DNA from: Lycorma delicatula
Lineage: Eukaryota; Arthropoda; Insecta; Hemiptera; Fulgoridae
DNA length: 64,000 nt
NCBI RefSeq assembly: GCF_047948215.1
Contig: NC_134456.1
Location: 59,101,029-59,165,028, forward strand
Direction of reading: 5' to 3'
Positions 1-12,784 of this stretch are shown here, piece by piece. The notes under the pieces were generated by a model. The model searched no databases. It saw nothing but the letters and a program-made list of their open reading frames with translations, and was not told the origin of the DNA. Within the stretch, counting starts at the first letter, position 1. Each line of letters begins with the position of its first letter. The position numbers and the translations under genes are program-made.

Positions 1-240
1 TCCGACGATAGTTCGCAAGCAAATCTGCACGCGTACCAGTATAATCTTCACGCTGTACGGCTCTCCTGAGCCGGCCCACAGTCCGCTTCATCGCGGTCAA
101 GTCTGGAAACCACCATCCAGCTACTCTCTCTCAACTCGTGCCTCTGGAAATCGACTGTTAAGAGGCTTCAACTATCACAGAAAAATAATTCTCTGCCAGG
201 TCGTCTAATTGGAATTCGTCCAGACTTCGAGCAAAAACTC

Positions 241-935
241 AAAGCCTGGTCGCAAGAATATTTGAAAACCTAGGCCAATCTCCCCGCCTGTGCAGTAAGT
301 GCCCCTGCTGAATAAGGACATTCCCCCTATAGACAATGCGCAGCCCGCCTACCAACTGAAAAACTATTAGTCGATGATCACTCGCGCAATCATCGACTAC
401 TGACCAGTTCATAATCCTACCAGGGTGTCCTTACCAATGGTGACATCAATGTTGGTACCATGGAAGGCCCCCGCAACTCAACTGCACCGACAGATAATTC
501 ACCGGCTGCATTAAAAACATCAAAATGATACTGCGCAATGAAACCTTCAATAAACCACCGCCATTATCCGTGATTCAACTGTGCCAAGGAGACTATTTGG
601 CATTCGCATCAACACCTATAAGAATAGGACGATTCGCTACCAGCCTAAAAATTATATCTCAGCTTTCCAAATGTTCAGTTCAGTCAAATGATCCCTGTTT
701 AAAACTTCCTGCACAGTACGGCTGACTTACTGTCTCCAATGAAAAACTTCCTCCAGCTGGGCAAATTACCCTTGACCATATACGGGTGTTGTAGAAGAAC
801 AACATCGAGGCTCCATTTTTCAACAACTTCACCTAATTCAACTTGGACCACGTAGGCACCCTGGGCATTTAGCTGACCGAACCTACCCATCAAGAGAATT
901 GAAGTAAATCTCAACTGCCATCTTGTGACATCCAC
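241..935 (-). pseudogene. LINE ORF2 endonuclease N-terminus, copy A
   Basis: The minus-strand frame at 699-935 contains LNAQGAY followed by LDVVLLQHPY. This resembles the start of the apurinic-like endonuclease of R1-type LINEs, where an Asn-containing LN motif precedes a helix and a buried strand ending in the metal-binding Glu of LLQEPY. Here that Glu position is His, which should abolish metal binding in a functional enzyme. The frame is then broken. Unit B has deleted this segment. Confidence 0.55.
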
Positions 936-939
936 AATC

Positions 940-1165
940 CTTAATATTCACGGAGTGCCTATGACTCTTACGCAACCTTTCACCATTGACGCAAGTCGGA
1001 ACTCTTTTTTCTGCGGACAACAGTCACGCTCTTCACCACAATGCGCACAGACTGACTCATATTTGCAGAATTTGACCCTACAGCCGAAGCGACAACCTTT
1101 AAACATTTAAAGCATCGCTGCACAGCAAGGTACTCCTTGACGCGAGAGGATTCGCAGCTCAGAAA
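940..1165 (-). pseudogene. LINE ORF1 zinc-knuckle region, copy A
   Basis: Minus-strand translation shows cysteine-rich segments resembling retroelement CCHC knuckles: QRCFKC followed by VCAHCGEERDCC. In R1-clade ORF1 proteins such knuckles sit at the C-terminus, just ahead of the ORF2 start, which is where this lies relative to the endonuclease start at 935. The frame is not continuous. Unit B has lost it. Confidence 0.55.
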
Positions 1166-1372
1166 GGGTTTCGAATCTGGTTGTCGGAGGATGTCTACCT
1201 TCCGACAAGAACTTCTAGAAGAGCGCCTAACTCGAATACTCCGTGATACCTTGGGGTATCACGCTTCCCTGTTTTGAAGATAAGCCTGCATTCTTTCCTA
1301 AACACAGCCTCGTCCAAGTCGGTGTTCTGTTCCCTCATGAAGGTCAGAACGTCCTCATCAGAACTGCCAGGT

Positions 1373-1618
1373 CTACCCAGTCCTTTTTCGAAATGCCTCT
1401 ACCGCAAGATTAGGTTTACCCCGGGTGGGTGTCGCTATATCCATCTCCGAAGCCTCATCCACCAACGAGGTCGAAGGAACAGGCTCCGGCTTCCTCTTCC
1501 GCCTCGACTTCTTCACCTCGGTAAACTCTGTCATGGCCAGAGATTCCCTAGCCTTTTCTAACATGGTTAACGAGACACTTGCTGTCTTCCTCCTAACTGG
1601 AATGTTGGGCAAGCCCAC
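1373..1618 (-). pseudogene. LINE ORF1 (gag-like) middle fragment, copy A
   Basis: An 81-residue minus-strand frame rich in Lys, Arg, Pro, Ser and Thr, typical of the disordered basic part of LINE ORF1 proteins. It carries the run KKSRRKRKPEP. Unit B lacks this part, while unit A lacks the part at 41,775-42,298, so the two copies together sample more of the element than either alone. Confidence 0.5.
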
Positions 1619-2188
1619 TTACGTGACGATTGCCCACAGCGAGCCACGGGCATCTGGAAACCTTAAGTATTCTCCTGTGACCCTTCGTACCTCTTAGCTG
1701 CTTCTGGTTCAGATATAAAACTACGGATTACGGCCCTCGTTCTTAAAAGAACGCGAGTAGGACTAAAGGGAGTACTCCCTTACTCGTGATGGGGACAGAA
1801 GTGGTTGCCACCTCTTCACCGCAGTAAGTCGGGTACAGGTTCGTAGAAATCTGTGCATTGTACACCGCCAAGAAGGGCAAATAGAGAGTCTACATAGATT
1901 GATGCTAAACAGCAGCCGCAGTATGCAGTCAAAAACGACTCGAACTGTCGGAGGTACACACGCTACCGACAGTCAAAACACCAACAGCAAACCAAATAGC
2001 CACCATCTCTGGCAACGCATCCAAGGGACCAGAAGTTACCGCACTACCACAGTTGAAACAATGTTCCCGCCTATCGGGACCCAGACCGGTGCGCAATCCG
2101 CCAATATCTACTACAACACTCCTCAGCAGAGCTCCTTGAAACCCGAAAAGACACCCACCCAATTCGGATGCGGCCGTCCTTCAGCAAT

Positions 2189-2707
2189 TTATCCGCAAGC
2201 GGAGGCGGAACCTCCACCGTTGCCACTTTTGTATCCCCGAATGAGGGCCGCAGGGAGAGGACATCTATCGTCACTCCAGCCTGTTTTGCAGATATCACAC
2301 ATTAAATCCACTTCAGAGATAAGGGCGTCTACGTCCTTTATGGGCAAGTGAACACGTCGAACGCCCCTACCGGCTGTAACTGTCGTGCATTTTACCTTGA
2401 CCAAAATTTGCTGTTGTCGCTTCTCAGCAGCGTCTCCAGTGTCCGTCACTCTGATGTGAAGGTCTTCTCCCTGCCCTAGACCTGCCGAGAGTATACCTGC
2501 TTCGCCCGACGACACGGAGTCCTTTACAATGAGAAGGAGATCCGCATATATTCGGCCTACCGCCTCCACCATCACTGACGCGGTTCGCGGCACTGCCGGT
2601 GTCTTCACCGAGACCCTACCCACAGTGGTATCCAGTAATGACATATCTGTGTGCACCTGGAGCTTACAAGTGCGCCTCTGAGCCACATACTCAGTCACTG
2701 GATACAA
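2189..2707 (-). pseudogene. LINE ORF1 (gag-like) N-terminal fragment, copy A
   Basis: An open frame of 172 residues on the minus strand, followed by a frameshift into 1,929-2,162. It matches the frame at 42,711-43,367, with shared stretches such as DLHIRVTDTGDAAE and TAGRGVRRVHL. In R1/I-type LINEs ORF1 encodes a nucleic-acid-binding gag-like protein that packages the element RNA. I assign it from its position ahead of zinc-knuckle and endonuclease segments rather than from a diagnostic motif. Confidence 0.6.
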
Positions 2708-2720
2708 AAACTAAACCTAA

Positions 2721-4430
2721 ACTAAACTACCTAGACACTTACAAGTGTTTTGATAAATTAAAAAAAAAAATAATTACATAATATATGAAATTTATTTTTA
2801 CCGAATTTATACCAGGAAAATAATTCATGTACGGGAAGTTTTAAATGGTTTGGCATTGCTTTGCACTGTAACAATATAAAGTATTGTGATTTGCTAAAAT
2901 AGCAAAACTGTGTACTCACCGATTCGGAGAACTTATTAAATATTTCAATAGTTAAAATTTAAATATTTAGTTTCTAATTTACTTCTCGCATCTCATAAAT
3001 ATGTTACTTATATCACAACCAGTATCGGGCTTGCTCGTTAATTGCTCCCAATGGAATGATTAATCCCTCAGTTGGGTTTGTAATTGGGAAACACCAATTG
3101 TTTTGTTAATCTTTTTACCATGTTCAACGTATTATTTCCAAACTGCCCGTGATAGAATTAAAACCATGAATGCTACTTGTTCTTTCCGATCACTCAATAT
3201 GTCGCCCTGTAAATCCCCTTCCCAAACAATACAGTTTGCATTAGACTTTTCAGGTTTTGCAGGAATACGGTACAGGTGTATTGTACTAAAGAGTAATTCT
3301 TTTTTTTAAGGATGTCATTAAAAATTAAAGAATTTAAATTTGGTATGTTTTTTAACACCGACGAAAATAACTTCTTTTCCCATTTTGCAACAGCTTTTTT
3401 TTTTTTAGTTAACAACGTATCGCTTTTATTTTGTGGAACATTTTTGGGTGGTTTATCCTTTTGACATGAGTAGTATGGCATTGTCTACTATGTTTTCTAT
3501 TAAACGCGATAATATTAATTTCTCTGTGACCTATTCGGAGAAATTTTTGAAATTTTTTTCCAAGAAAGGTGAATATATCACCTCTTAAAAGTGACAATGG
3601 CTCCAAAAGGAACCATCTCCAGATCGTGTGTAACAGAATGAACCGTTTCATAGTAATATATGCCTTTAGTAACACTCTTAATTGTATTACTTCCACTATT
3701 GACGACCTGCTAAGTTTTCTTTGTAAATGTATGAGTTTGTTTGTACATGAGAGAGTCTTTGGATCACATGGGCACATCCTGTCAAGAGCCCACGGTATGA
3801 CAATATTTACAAACTTAAATTAACATTACTTATGCGCACGAAGAAAAATGGTATACTTTACTGCTTAATTTATCCAACCAGATTAAATAAATATATGCAC
3901 CATACATTACCAGTTTACACCAGCTATAAAACAACACATGCAGGGTAAAAATAAATAAATTTATTTATATTTGTAAATCTAAAAATTTTACACGAATTAT
4001 TACCTTTTTACAAAACACCTTCTAATGATGTTTTAATGTTAATTATTCGTATAAAACTACATTCATACAACTCTGCCTTTTAAAGGATCTAATGTTTTTA
4101 TAACACAATTTAAGTAATCGATGTCTTGAATAGTCTAAAAATCCCGTAAAAGTATCATATTTGTTATACTAAAAGTTCTCAGTTCCCTGTACCTTCACTT
4201 TCCTCCTTGAATCAAAACCGACCAGCAGATACGCGTCATCAGTAATGTAAAGTGCTTACAACCTGCAGCGAGATCTTGAAGAAACCTTTTTTTATTGCAA
4301 TCTATGAACACCATCAACCGTATACCATTCATATTTATTAAAAACATCTTCATTGGCTAGTCTCCTCCTTTCTACGGCTAAATTTATATATATATTTTTC
4401 CTATTACAATTTTATATTTTTATCCTTCCA
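2721..4430. other. Duplicated intron-like segment, copy A
   Basis: A+T-rich sequence nearly identical to 43,541-45,225. In unit B it lies inside the long intron between exons 3 and 4 of the secreted-protein gene, so here it is probably the same intron of gene A. Overlapping frames on both strands at 3,409-3,823 are kept in both copies, but I see no domain, splice structure or codon pattern that supports coding. Confidence 0.6.
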
Positions 4431-7400
4431 TTTTTTTCTAGATATTCTACGCTTTCTACGCCGAGTTTAAATCCATATCCGCAACCGCTTAAAAATTCGT
4501 TAATCGGACCGTAATAAAAATTTAATTATCATATGAAAACTTATTGAGAAATCCAAAGCACCAAATATATACTTTCTAAACATTTCATTGTGAGGAACTT
4601 ATCGTACCTTAACGTTGAATTAATTTTGAACTATCCAAATCTTCTGCACCGAGTGACTTAAATTAGAAAGCTACAACATTATTACTGGTTACCGACATGA
4701 TCGAAAACCATGGAGATGAGCATAAGTACTCTCAAAACATAAGAGTGGTAACATACCCTAATTTCTCAGAGGATATTACTAAATGTATTTCGTTCCATTA
4801 CTATGATGTGCAAGCATTTCGCCTTTCACCCAAAATCACGTTAATTCTAGTTAAGTGCAGACTTTCAATTACGTACCACTGACAGTTTCATCAGAGGTCG
4901 GTAAGAGTAGTGTATGGATAGTTGAGCATCCTTTATAAAATATTTTGATGCCTCGATCTTCCAGACCTGAGGCAACAAGCACTCGTTCAGCAAACGATAA
5001 TGTTGAAAAACATCAGATATTGAATAGCGTATTCAAACAATCTAACACGTAAATAAATTCACAGGTAAATTTTAGTCATTTAACCATTTTTTTTTTTTTT
5101 TGGCTGGCTACCCTGAATTGAATGCTGAAGACAGGAGTCTTCAGCATTACCTGATAACCTATCCACTGACAATGTTGTATAGAATCTACCCGATCCAAGA
5201 CCCATATAGTTTGAACGAGACCTGATTTCATAGGCACTTACGCAGACGCTTTACGCTCAGAAACAGACCGTATAGATTTCGATAATATGAATTTCATGTG
5301 AGGAAAATTAACTTGAATATTTGCACAATCACAGTTCTAGATAACAATATTAGTCATCCAAAAAATTAAATACGCCTTACAATAAATGAAGAAAACTTAA
5401 ATGATATAAAAATGAATTATTACTACTATTAAACACAAATTTATTTGCCAATTCCCATTTCAAATAATAGAATCACTTAAGATTTACTATTATCTTGTGT
5501 AAATTTTATACGGTATACACACAACGGTGGATAAAGTCTGTATAAACTACTTTATATACATACCACATCGCAGTGTTTTTAATTGCAATAAAATACGCTT
5601 AAAAAATATAAAAATATGATTATTACAAATTACAAGATTACGGTAATTTATTAAAATTCGACGAACTTTTCTACGGCTTATCGGCTATCCTTTTGCTCTG
5701 TTTTATTCATAATTATTGCCATAACTATCGTAAGTATTAATAAAAAAATGATTGCACGTTTAATCTCATACCATCATTCGAAATCATATTTTTACATCAT
5801 TTTGGCAGAATAACAGTTAGTTTTTACCCACATTTTTTCAGATTTTTTCTTTTATTACACTGTTTGTGTTTTGATTTTTTTTTTATTATTATTAGAAGTA
5901 TAATAACAATCCAAGAACACTAAGTTTATTTTGACGCAGTACCTCGTCTCAAATTAATTAACTGACTGAGTCAGTGAACCTATGCTAACACAATAAAAGC
6001 TTGAACATAATTTTATAAACAGGATACCTTGATTCTCTTAATTTTGATGCTTTGATATGTTTATTAAAGCTCGGAATATTTAAATATTCAGAGAGCTCAG
6101 TTATAACTACAATATAACTAATACAATTAAAATAATCTGTATTTAAAAAAATTAACCCTTCCCAAAAACGATGATATACGAATTATAATGAATGCTCGAT
6201 TTACAATTTCTACTGTAATTATTAATATAAAATTTGCTTTAAGGATACTAAAGTCATATTTTGATAAATTTTTAAAAGGCGTGGGAGAGAATAACGAACT
6301 AAAGTTAACGCTTAAGCCGGGAAATTTATACTATTACTCCACATTTTTATAAAGTTTTATTCGTACATGTTCTTTCTCAGTAGGATACTTCTGTTACAGT
6401 CAGTTATTTTCCACAGATATCATGCGCTACTTAGAATGTATCTTGGATTGTATCAATTTCATTAAGATGTATTAACAGTAATAATATAGACCTAATATTT
6501 TTACAAAAGACAAATAATTTTATTTAAAAAAATATCATTTACGTCGTAGTTATCTCGTACTAGTAAATGTAAGCAATTAAAACACAGTAATAGTAAATTT
6601 ACAATGTATTTATAGGAATTAAGTAAAATTTTCATGCGTAGATCAAATATATGTAAATATACATGTTCATTTACCTCAAAAACTAGGACGGTAACACTAT
6701 CATTCTAGGGACGAAGACATAATTATATTACATAACTATAGGCGTACTATAGTGTGAGATAGCAAAAATAAAAAGGAGTCTTTAAAGCGATACTCATTAG
6801 TTTCAATAAAATTAAAATATATCCTGCGCGGGTCACTAGAATTAACTTACTATATATAAGTCACTAACTTATATGCATATGACTTATATGCATAATTTTT
6901 TAAATTATAAAAAATTGTTCTACTTGCTTAAAACAAATGAAAACCATGAAATATTGCAATATAATTCAATATAGTGTAGTATAATATTACAATACGAAAA
7001 TTTATCACTACGGTACAAAATTAAAATCTCTGATAAAATACATAGTAATATTATTCCTTATAAAATTATTATTACCATTATAAATTTCATTCATTTAAAT
7101 GTTTATCATCATTATTTCATATTTATTTGCTATTACTAATATTGTTCATACCAAATTAACAAACCGAAGATTTGATCTTTTAACTTAATAAATTGAACCT
7201 CTTTTTTATCATCGTCTAATCTATGCTACTTATCTAAAAGTTAGTTAAATTTTGTTGAGCTCTGCTTTCCCTGAAATCCTGTAAATCAGTACATACCAAT
7301 TTTTTGAAAAAAATATATTAATGTAGTTGTGATCGTTATCATAAAGATCATTTCTTATTGACAATTTTAAAAATCGTAGACAGTAGGATTATATAGCTAT

Positions 7401-9190
7401 ACCGATGTCACGATACACGATTATTATAATGGCTATTGCAATATCTACAATTAGGATGGTATTAGAAACCTGGACAATAAACTTTGCTGATTTCTTCTGC
7501 TATATCAGAAACAAAGAAAAACACAAATAGCAAATATTCAACGAAAGAAAGCAGAAATATGTTCGTAACGAATAGGATATGAGTTTAAATTAGGATTTGA
7601 TTCACCTCTTGGTAAATCTCTTTTACGTAGTGACGGCCATACGTTGTGGCCTTTACCCATATATCTGGTGAATATTATTAAAAATATTGAACATCTTTTA
7701 TCTTAGATTAACTTTCCTTCAGAGATGGGTTTCCTATAAGCTCAAGATTAACAAATAATATCAAAACAAAAAAAAATTAATCGGATGAAATCAAATTAAT
7801 GTAATTTATTCGGTAGCGGATACGATGAACTTTCCATTACTGCACTTTTCATTAATGAAAAATAATTTGCTTTACATTGTTTCTCTCTGTAACTTTAAAA
7901 CAATCAAGAAATTTTTCCCATCTTGGATATTTTAGACTTAAATGTTGAGGGCACCTTCTCACTATTTTGACGAATGTTACATCTCTGTAGTTTAGGGTGG
8001 AATTCTGAGAGCGGATTTGAGATATGAAAATTTTGAACATTCGTTTTTCTTTTTTCACCCAGAATTTACGTACTGAATGATCAACACCACTGTTTTGCTG
8101 TGAAATAGGATATAATGGGTTGAGGAACTTCAACTTCGAATAGCTAGAGAGGCTGATCCAGAAGGTTTTCATTTTACTACTCCCTTTTTTTGGGGGGGGG
8201 GGTCTATTTTTTTAGGCTGCCTTTTATTGTAATCGTTAGCATGGTATTTAATCACCTGTTCTCAGGCCAATTCTTAGCACAATCTGTTTTTCACCAATAA
8301 TTTCGTCCTGTTTATCTTCAGCCCTACAATAGGTATGAAGGAATTACGGACTTCACAATAATAAAAATAAATAAAAATGGAGCAGGCTAATTTTTCTGAG
8401 CCGAAATGAGAGAATTAGCTGCTGAAATATGCTTGCTATAATTCATTACTGTTGTCTTTTTAGAAAAGCAAGTGATGAATTAAGCTGACAAACGGGCTAA
8501 ACTGAAGCATTAGGTCAGCCTTATGATATTAAGTCCTCTGCCAGTAGAAGCCTAGAACAATTGTCTCTACTAAATTTACGTACAAGTTTAAAGGTTTCTT
8601 GTAGTAGACAGATTCTTCTCCCAGCAAGAAACCGGAAATAGTTTTTCGGTTACTGTCTTCAAAATTGCTTTATCCAGTTTAAACACAGAACTCTCACGGA
8701 AAACCAGCAAAATTGTAATCATTTACAGTTAAATTAGTTTTATCCTTTTACAGTTCTGTTTGTACAATATATTTTTATATTATTACCACTGAGCAAAATC
8801 GAGCGTATCTTTACAACACTTTTTTTTTAATTTACCACCACGGAATCAATGTTGGAAAAAGTTAGAATTCTTAATATCCTCAAATAAATTCCTGCCACCG
8901 TGATTCAATACATACAATCCAACGCACAAGCCGCAACTCTAAAGACTTAACCTGAGTTCTCCAAGACGGTTGCAGTTCATTTATCCGCGCCGAATACCAA
9001 CATCCTGGAGCTCACACGAAGCAATAAGTGCTAAAACATACCTACCCGCGATACTCCGAAGAAAATAGATAGTTAAAGTCTTTCTGAAGAAAACGCTCCA
9101 CACAGATAATTCCAATTCCGATCATTCAGATCAGAAAAGGGATCAGAACTTTCAGCCCTTGTATCGTTTATTGCCATTGAGTTAATCGGA
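4431..9190. other. Unit A-only A+T-rich intron-like sequence
   Basis: This stretch of about 4.8 kb has no counterpart in unit B, where flanking sequence joins near 45,226-45,231. I see no supported gene. It contains a short perfect hairpin at 5,121-5,148 and G/T homopolymer runs near 8,187-8,212. A 106-codon minus frame at 7,852-8,172 has no recognisable motif. Confidence 0.5.
5121..5148. repeat. Perfect 11-bp inverted repeat (hairpin)
   Basis: The arms aatgctgaaga and tcttcagcatt are separated by the 6-base loop caggag. It lies in intron-like sequence. No function is implied; it could be a transposon end or chance. Confidence 0.6.
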
Positions 9191-9689
9191 AATAAATTAT
9201 GTTACATTGTTTATAACGTAACACTTTTTTAACGTAATAATTAAAGAAATTGCTGCAACCGGTGTATACTTTAAAAGACGAGTGCACCAAATTCAAGGTT
9301 CCTCCTGCGCTCCCTAATCTGAGAACTCCTGATTGGTGATTTAAGAAAATTTCGTAATATGTAATACATTAATATTAAAAAAATTAATGGTTAATGAATT
9401 ATAAAACAATCTTTGCCATAACGCATCCTCTGAATACTCTGAATCGAAATACCAGATATTTTCATTAGAAAGATAATCACCTTGAGGAGACAGGTTTCTG
9501 AAGGTGTGAAATTTAGAATAAATTTATTTTTTTTAAAAATGCCAATTATCTATACTTGAGGGATTTAGAAAAACGTTTAATCCGATTAAATAAGAAGACA
9601 GTAGTTCATAACACGTTTTCTTTAATTTTCCTAATGTGTATGTTGCAACCTGTTCAACTAGTGGACAATAAGCAACGCCCCCGCATCCC

Positions 9690-9950
9690 AATGAGATGAG
9701 GATGATATGTGTGATGTGAAAATAAAGTGTAATCTTGTACGTACTCAGGCCGACCATTCCTGAAAGATGTGATTAATTAAACCCCAACCTCAAAAGTACA
9801 ATGTTAATCCACTGGCAGTATTCAATCCGTATAAAAGCAACTAACGTTTTGTGGGATTTAAACCTCAGAACTTTTGACTTCAAAAATCAGCTGTTAAACA
9901 ATTAATTTGCGACGACAATTTGGATTTGATCGCTACAAGAGCCCGGTGGG
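9690..9950 (-). mobile_element. tRNA-derived SINE, old copy
   Basis: Read on the minus strand this is a diverged version of the SINE that is intact at 14,039-14,335. It has the cccaccggg head near 9,950, a degraded B-box region near 9,860, and the tail motifs (anti-loop around ctcaggccgaccatt, then atgaggatgatatgt) down to 9,690. Unit B keeps only the part equivalent to 9,856-9,915, now at 45,319-45,375, so a deletion of 9,278-9,855 in unit B removed most of it. Confidence 0.65.
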
Positions 9951-11217
9951 CTATGACATGTCACTTATCACATGTTTTCACGAGTTCCTATTTAAGAACG
10001 ATATGAACGAAGTCATTAATTACATATCGAAATTATTGTAGAACAAGTTGTGAGTTAATTGATAAAGCTAGCTGTAAACTTCTATTCTATCGTCTGTACG
10101 GTCTTATAACCTAATTTATGGCCAAATTAAAGGAGGAGATGCAGCAAAGAATAATAAATTTAAATTGAAAGATGTCGGAAATTTATTTAAAGAAGCCACA
10201 GAACGAATGACAAATTAAAATTGGAAGAAATGAGCGAATAACTACAATAAATTGCAAGAACAATTTCATCAAAAAAAACAGTTTAAGAGATGAAAATTTC
10301 AAAGAATACTGGCAAATTTATATGACCGAAAATGATGTAGGAGAATCATGAGAAATGATTTTTGAAAATGTGATTATAATTTGAACGCTATAGTCAGTTT
10401 TCAAAAACATCATGTTATATATATGTGCATCTTAGTTTATAAATAAAATAAAGTTTTAGTTTTTTATTCATAAATGTAAGCTTAAATAAGTTGTTAAAAA
10501 CATTAAGACATATTTATAGGAAAATGGAAGTTTTTCAGTTATTTATTATTTCAGTTATTACATTCATTATTACATTCATTATTACATTTCAGTTATTATT
10601 ACATTTCAGTTAAAATTTATTATTTTATCACTTGAACTTGAACTTGTAATTACATTTTTCTTACTCAAAATCAGTTGTCATGAAATTTTTATTAAGCAAT
10701 TCTCCTCAATCAGACTAGTGACAATGTCTGTACGAAATTTTGAAAAAATAAAATAAAAGATTTCAAAAACTTACCAGAAATAATTTTTTTTCTTTCTTTA
10801 GAGTTAAATTTTTCAAATCGGCGCCAAATTAAAAATAAGCTAATACTAACCCTTAAAACAGAACTAATTTAAAAATCTCGAAAATTTCTCGACATATTAA
10901 TACACAACTTCTAAGCTAATAAAATTTGTTAATAAATTTGTTTTTAATTAATAATACTTCAAAGCTAAAATGGTTTAATCTTCGTAATATCGAAGATTTA
11001 CTTTATGTATAACGTTAACAGATTTCTCGTAATATAATAGAATATATAAGTAATTTTGGAGAAAAGAAGAAGCTTTTGTAATATTTAACTCTGATAGTTG
11101 TAAGAAAAGAATTTTAAAGATGTATTTTCCTTTACTAATTAAGTTAACTATCCATTAAATACAACCTAGATTTTTTTTTTTTTTTATTTACTTATAGAAT
11201 ATTATTAACTTACTTTT

Positions 11218-11429
11218 CAAACTGAAAAATATCTGATGTTCTAGTATAGTTCTCCATGCTATCTTACTTAATCGTTACGTCAGTTCTGTATTACGATTTT
11301 AGTGAAAAATACTATTTCATATACAAACTGAAAAATATATGATGTTCTAGTATAGTTCTCCATGCTATCTTACTTAATCGTTACGTCAGTTCTGTATTAC
11401 GATTTTTGCGAAAAATACTATTTCATATA
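11218..11429. repeat. Tandem duplication, 106-bp unit x 2
   Basis: Units 11,218-11,323 and 11,324-11,429 differ by only a few bases. Unit B has a single copy near 46,656-46,765, so this is a duplication private to unit A. It lies about 215 bp upstream of the acceptor of the terminal exon, within the predicted last intron. Confidence 0.85.
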
Positions 11430-11644
11430 CAAACGGGAACAATTAATATTTTCGTAGAATCATTCAGTTTACAAATCTATTTTCATGCCCAGAATTTATT
11501 TTTTGTGTACGTGCGGTACACGAGTGAAATATTGTCTGTATTAAGGACAATGAAAAAAATTTTTTTTTTCCTCTTACTTAAGAAAAACTAACTTATTAAC
11601 TAACTTTGCAAAATATTTAACTAAGATTATTTGTCTTTTTCCAG

Positions 11645-11932
11645 CTAAATAGTACAATAAATTTTTTCAAATCATTCGACGTGAGTAATATTTGGAGGAT
11701 ATTAGTTGAAAACGATTATACGAAAGATGTGAGTTCGTTTGTCGAGTTGGATAAGCAGTATCCTGGTCACACATATTTAGTGCTATCAAAGATACTTAAA
11801 AGCAAAAATCCAGGTTGCACTCAAGAGCAGTTGGAGACTGTTATAAAAGATTTGTCAAACATACCTTTAATTGATGCGTCAAATTCTGTGACTGAAAAAA
11901 TAAAAAACACTTGTTCAGATTATGTTGTATAA
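11645..11932 (+). CDS. Terminal exon of secreted-protein paralog, gene A
   Basis: A polypyrimidine tract and acceptor (ttgtctttttccag) end at 11,644. The exon opens in phase 0 and runs 95 codons to a TAA at 11,930-11,932, followed by AATAAA signals at 11,953 and 11,968. The product segment begins LNSTINFFKSFDVSNIW and ends NTCSDYVV, with two cysteines in the contexts NPGC and NTC. It matches exon 4 of gene B (46,976-47,263) over its whole length, with 12 amino-acid changes. No earlier exon of gene A can be found between 1 and 11,644; by analogy with gene B they would lie left of the LINE, outside the window. The family is not recognised. A secreted role is inferred only from gene B. Confidence 0.75.
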   Translation, partial: LNSTINFFKSFDVSNIWRILVENDYTKDVSSFVELDKQYPGHTYLVLSKILKSKNPGCTQEQLETVIKDLSNIPLIDASNSVTEKIKNTCSDYVV

Positions 11933-11952
11933 TTATAATAACGATTATTATT

Positions 11953-11983
11953 AATAAATCTTGAAGTAATAAAGATTAATAAA
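11953..11983 (+). promoter_or_regulatory. Polyadenylation signals of gene A
   Basis: Three AATAAA hexamers occur within about 50 bp after the stop codon (11,953, 11,968 and 11,978). The same set is conserved after exon 4 of gene B. Confidence 0.6.
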
Positions 11984-12220
11984 GTTTAAAAAATATATAA
12001 GATCTGTTTCATTCTTAGCACTGTAAATACTTATTTGTTCAAAAGTGACAAATTAACCTATTTAATATGCCATTGTGGCATCAAAAAAAAATCGAAGAAA
12101 AAACTTAATTTCTCCGTCAGGCTCATTAATCTCTTTTGGATAAAATTTTTAAACATTACTTACATGTCCTTTTCCGTTTTCTCTAATTTGGAGTGAAAAT
12201 AAAAAAAATAAACACAAGAG

Positions 12221-12769
12221 GTTTTCGGAAAAACAAAAATTTAAAACAACTATAAAAAATAACCGTGGCGATAAAAATTTAATATTTTAATATGTTGTTC
12301 TTCTACCTTTACTCTGCCGATATCAGCTCGACTGAACGATTAAAAACTTCACAACTTGTTTAGCAAAAGAAATGAAAAAGAGGTTAGGAATTTAGGGATT
12401 TAATGGACACTTTGCAACAAATTGGGTAACAATAGAATTACCAGTACAATACGAAATTAATTTGGAAATTAAAGTAAAATTATGGAGATGCTTGATGGCC
12501 GTAAATTTGAAACTACTTTTTGAACTAAAGAAGAGATCGCTTGGAACGTCTGTTTTCTATTCAAGTACACACAGTTTCAATTGAACAAAAATCTAAAAAT
12601 TTCAGCTGCAAAAGCTACATACAGCAAGGTTCAACGAGAGAATTGCCGTGAATGCGAGAGAGATAGATCCCTGAATGTACTTCTGCAAAAAAGTCGTGAA
12701 GATTTAATAATCGTTTTGCCAAACTGATACTGGCCGGAGGGTTATCAGTACGTGAACTTTTCTGTTTGC
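12221..12769. other. Unit A sequence with no counterpart in unit B
   Basis: Homology to unit B stops at 12,220, where unit B changes to the segment carrying the viral insertion. I see no supported gene here. A 64-codon minus frame at 12,615-12,809 spans the SINE junction and so cannot be a native gene in its present form. Confidence 0.5.
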
Positions 12770-12784
12770 AAGCATCTTCGGGAT

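Larger units (their letters stand above)
1..2720 (-). mobile_element. R1-clade LINE, 5' half, broken copy A
   Basis: A G+C-richer island within A+T-rich DNA reads on the minus strand as the gag-like ORF1 followed by the start of the ORF2 endonuclease of a non-LTR retrotransposon. The 5' end lies near 2,720 and the element runs off the left edge, so any reverse transcriptase lies outside the window. The partner copy at 41,018-43,540 keeps different parts of the same element. All frames carry stops or shifts, so it is inactive. Confidence 0.8.
1..12220. repeat. Segmental duplication, unit A, first block
   Basis: Direct reading shows that this block matches 41,349-47,560 in the same orientation. 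Collinear anchors are 1-240 with 41,349-41,589, 2,720-4,430 with 43,545-45,225, 9,191-9,277 with 45,231-45,317, and 9,856-12,220 with 45,319-47,560. Unit B lacks the equivalents of 241-1,165, about 4,430-9,190 and 9,278-9,855. Unit A lacks about 525 bp present at 41,775-42,298. Matching non-coding stretches look about 97-98% identical by eye. The block holds a LINE, intron sequence and a terminal coding exon, so it is a genomic duplication rather than two copies of one transposon. Confidence 0.9.

Noticed and set aside
3409..3823. Overlapping open frames on both strands, repeated at 44,241-44,633
   Set aside because: Conserved only because the whole segment is duplicated. No motif, start context or splice sites; the minus frames differ in length between copies because of a 1-base indel.
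11406..11591. 61-residue frame upstream of the terminal exon, also at 46,740-46,922
   Set aside because: It lies in the intron, has no donor in phase, and its start falls in the 106-bp repeat. It differs by homopolymer changes between copies.
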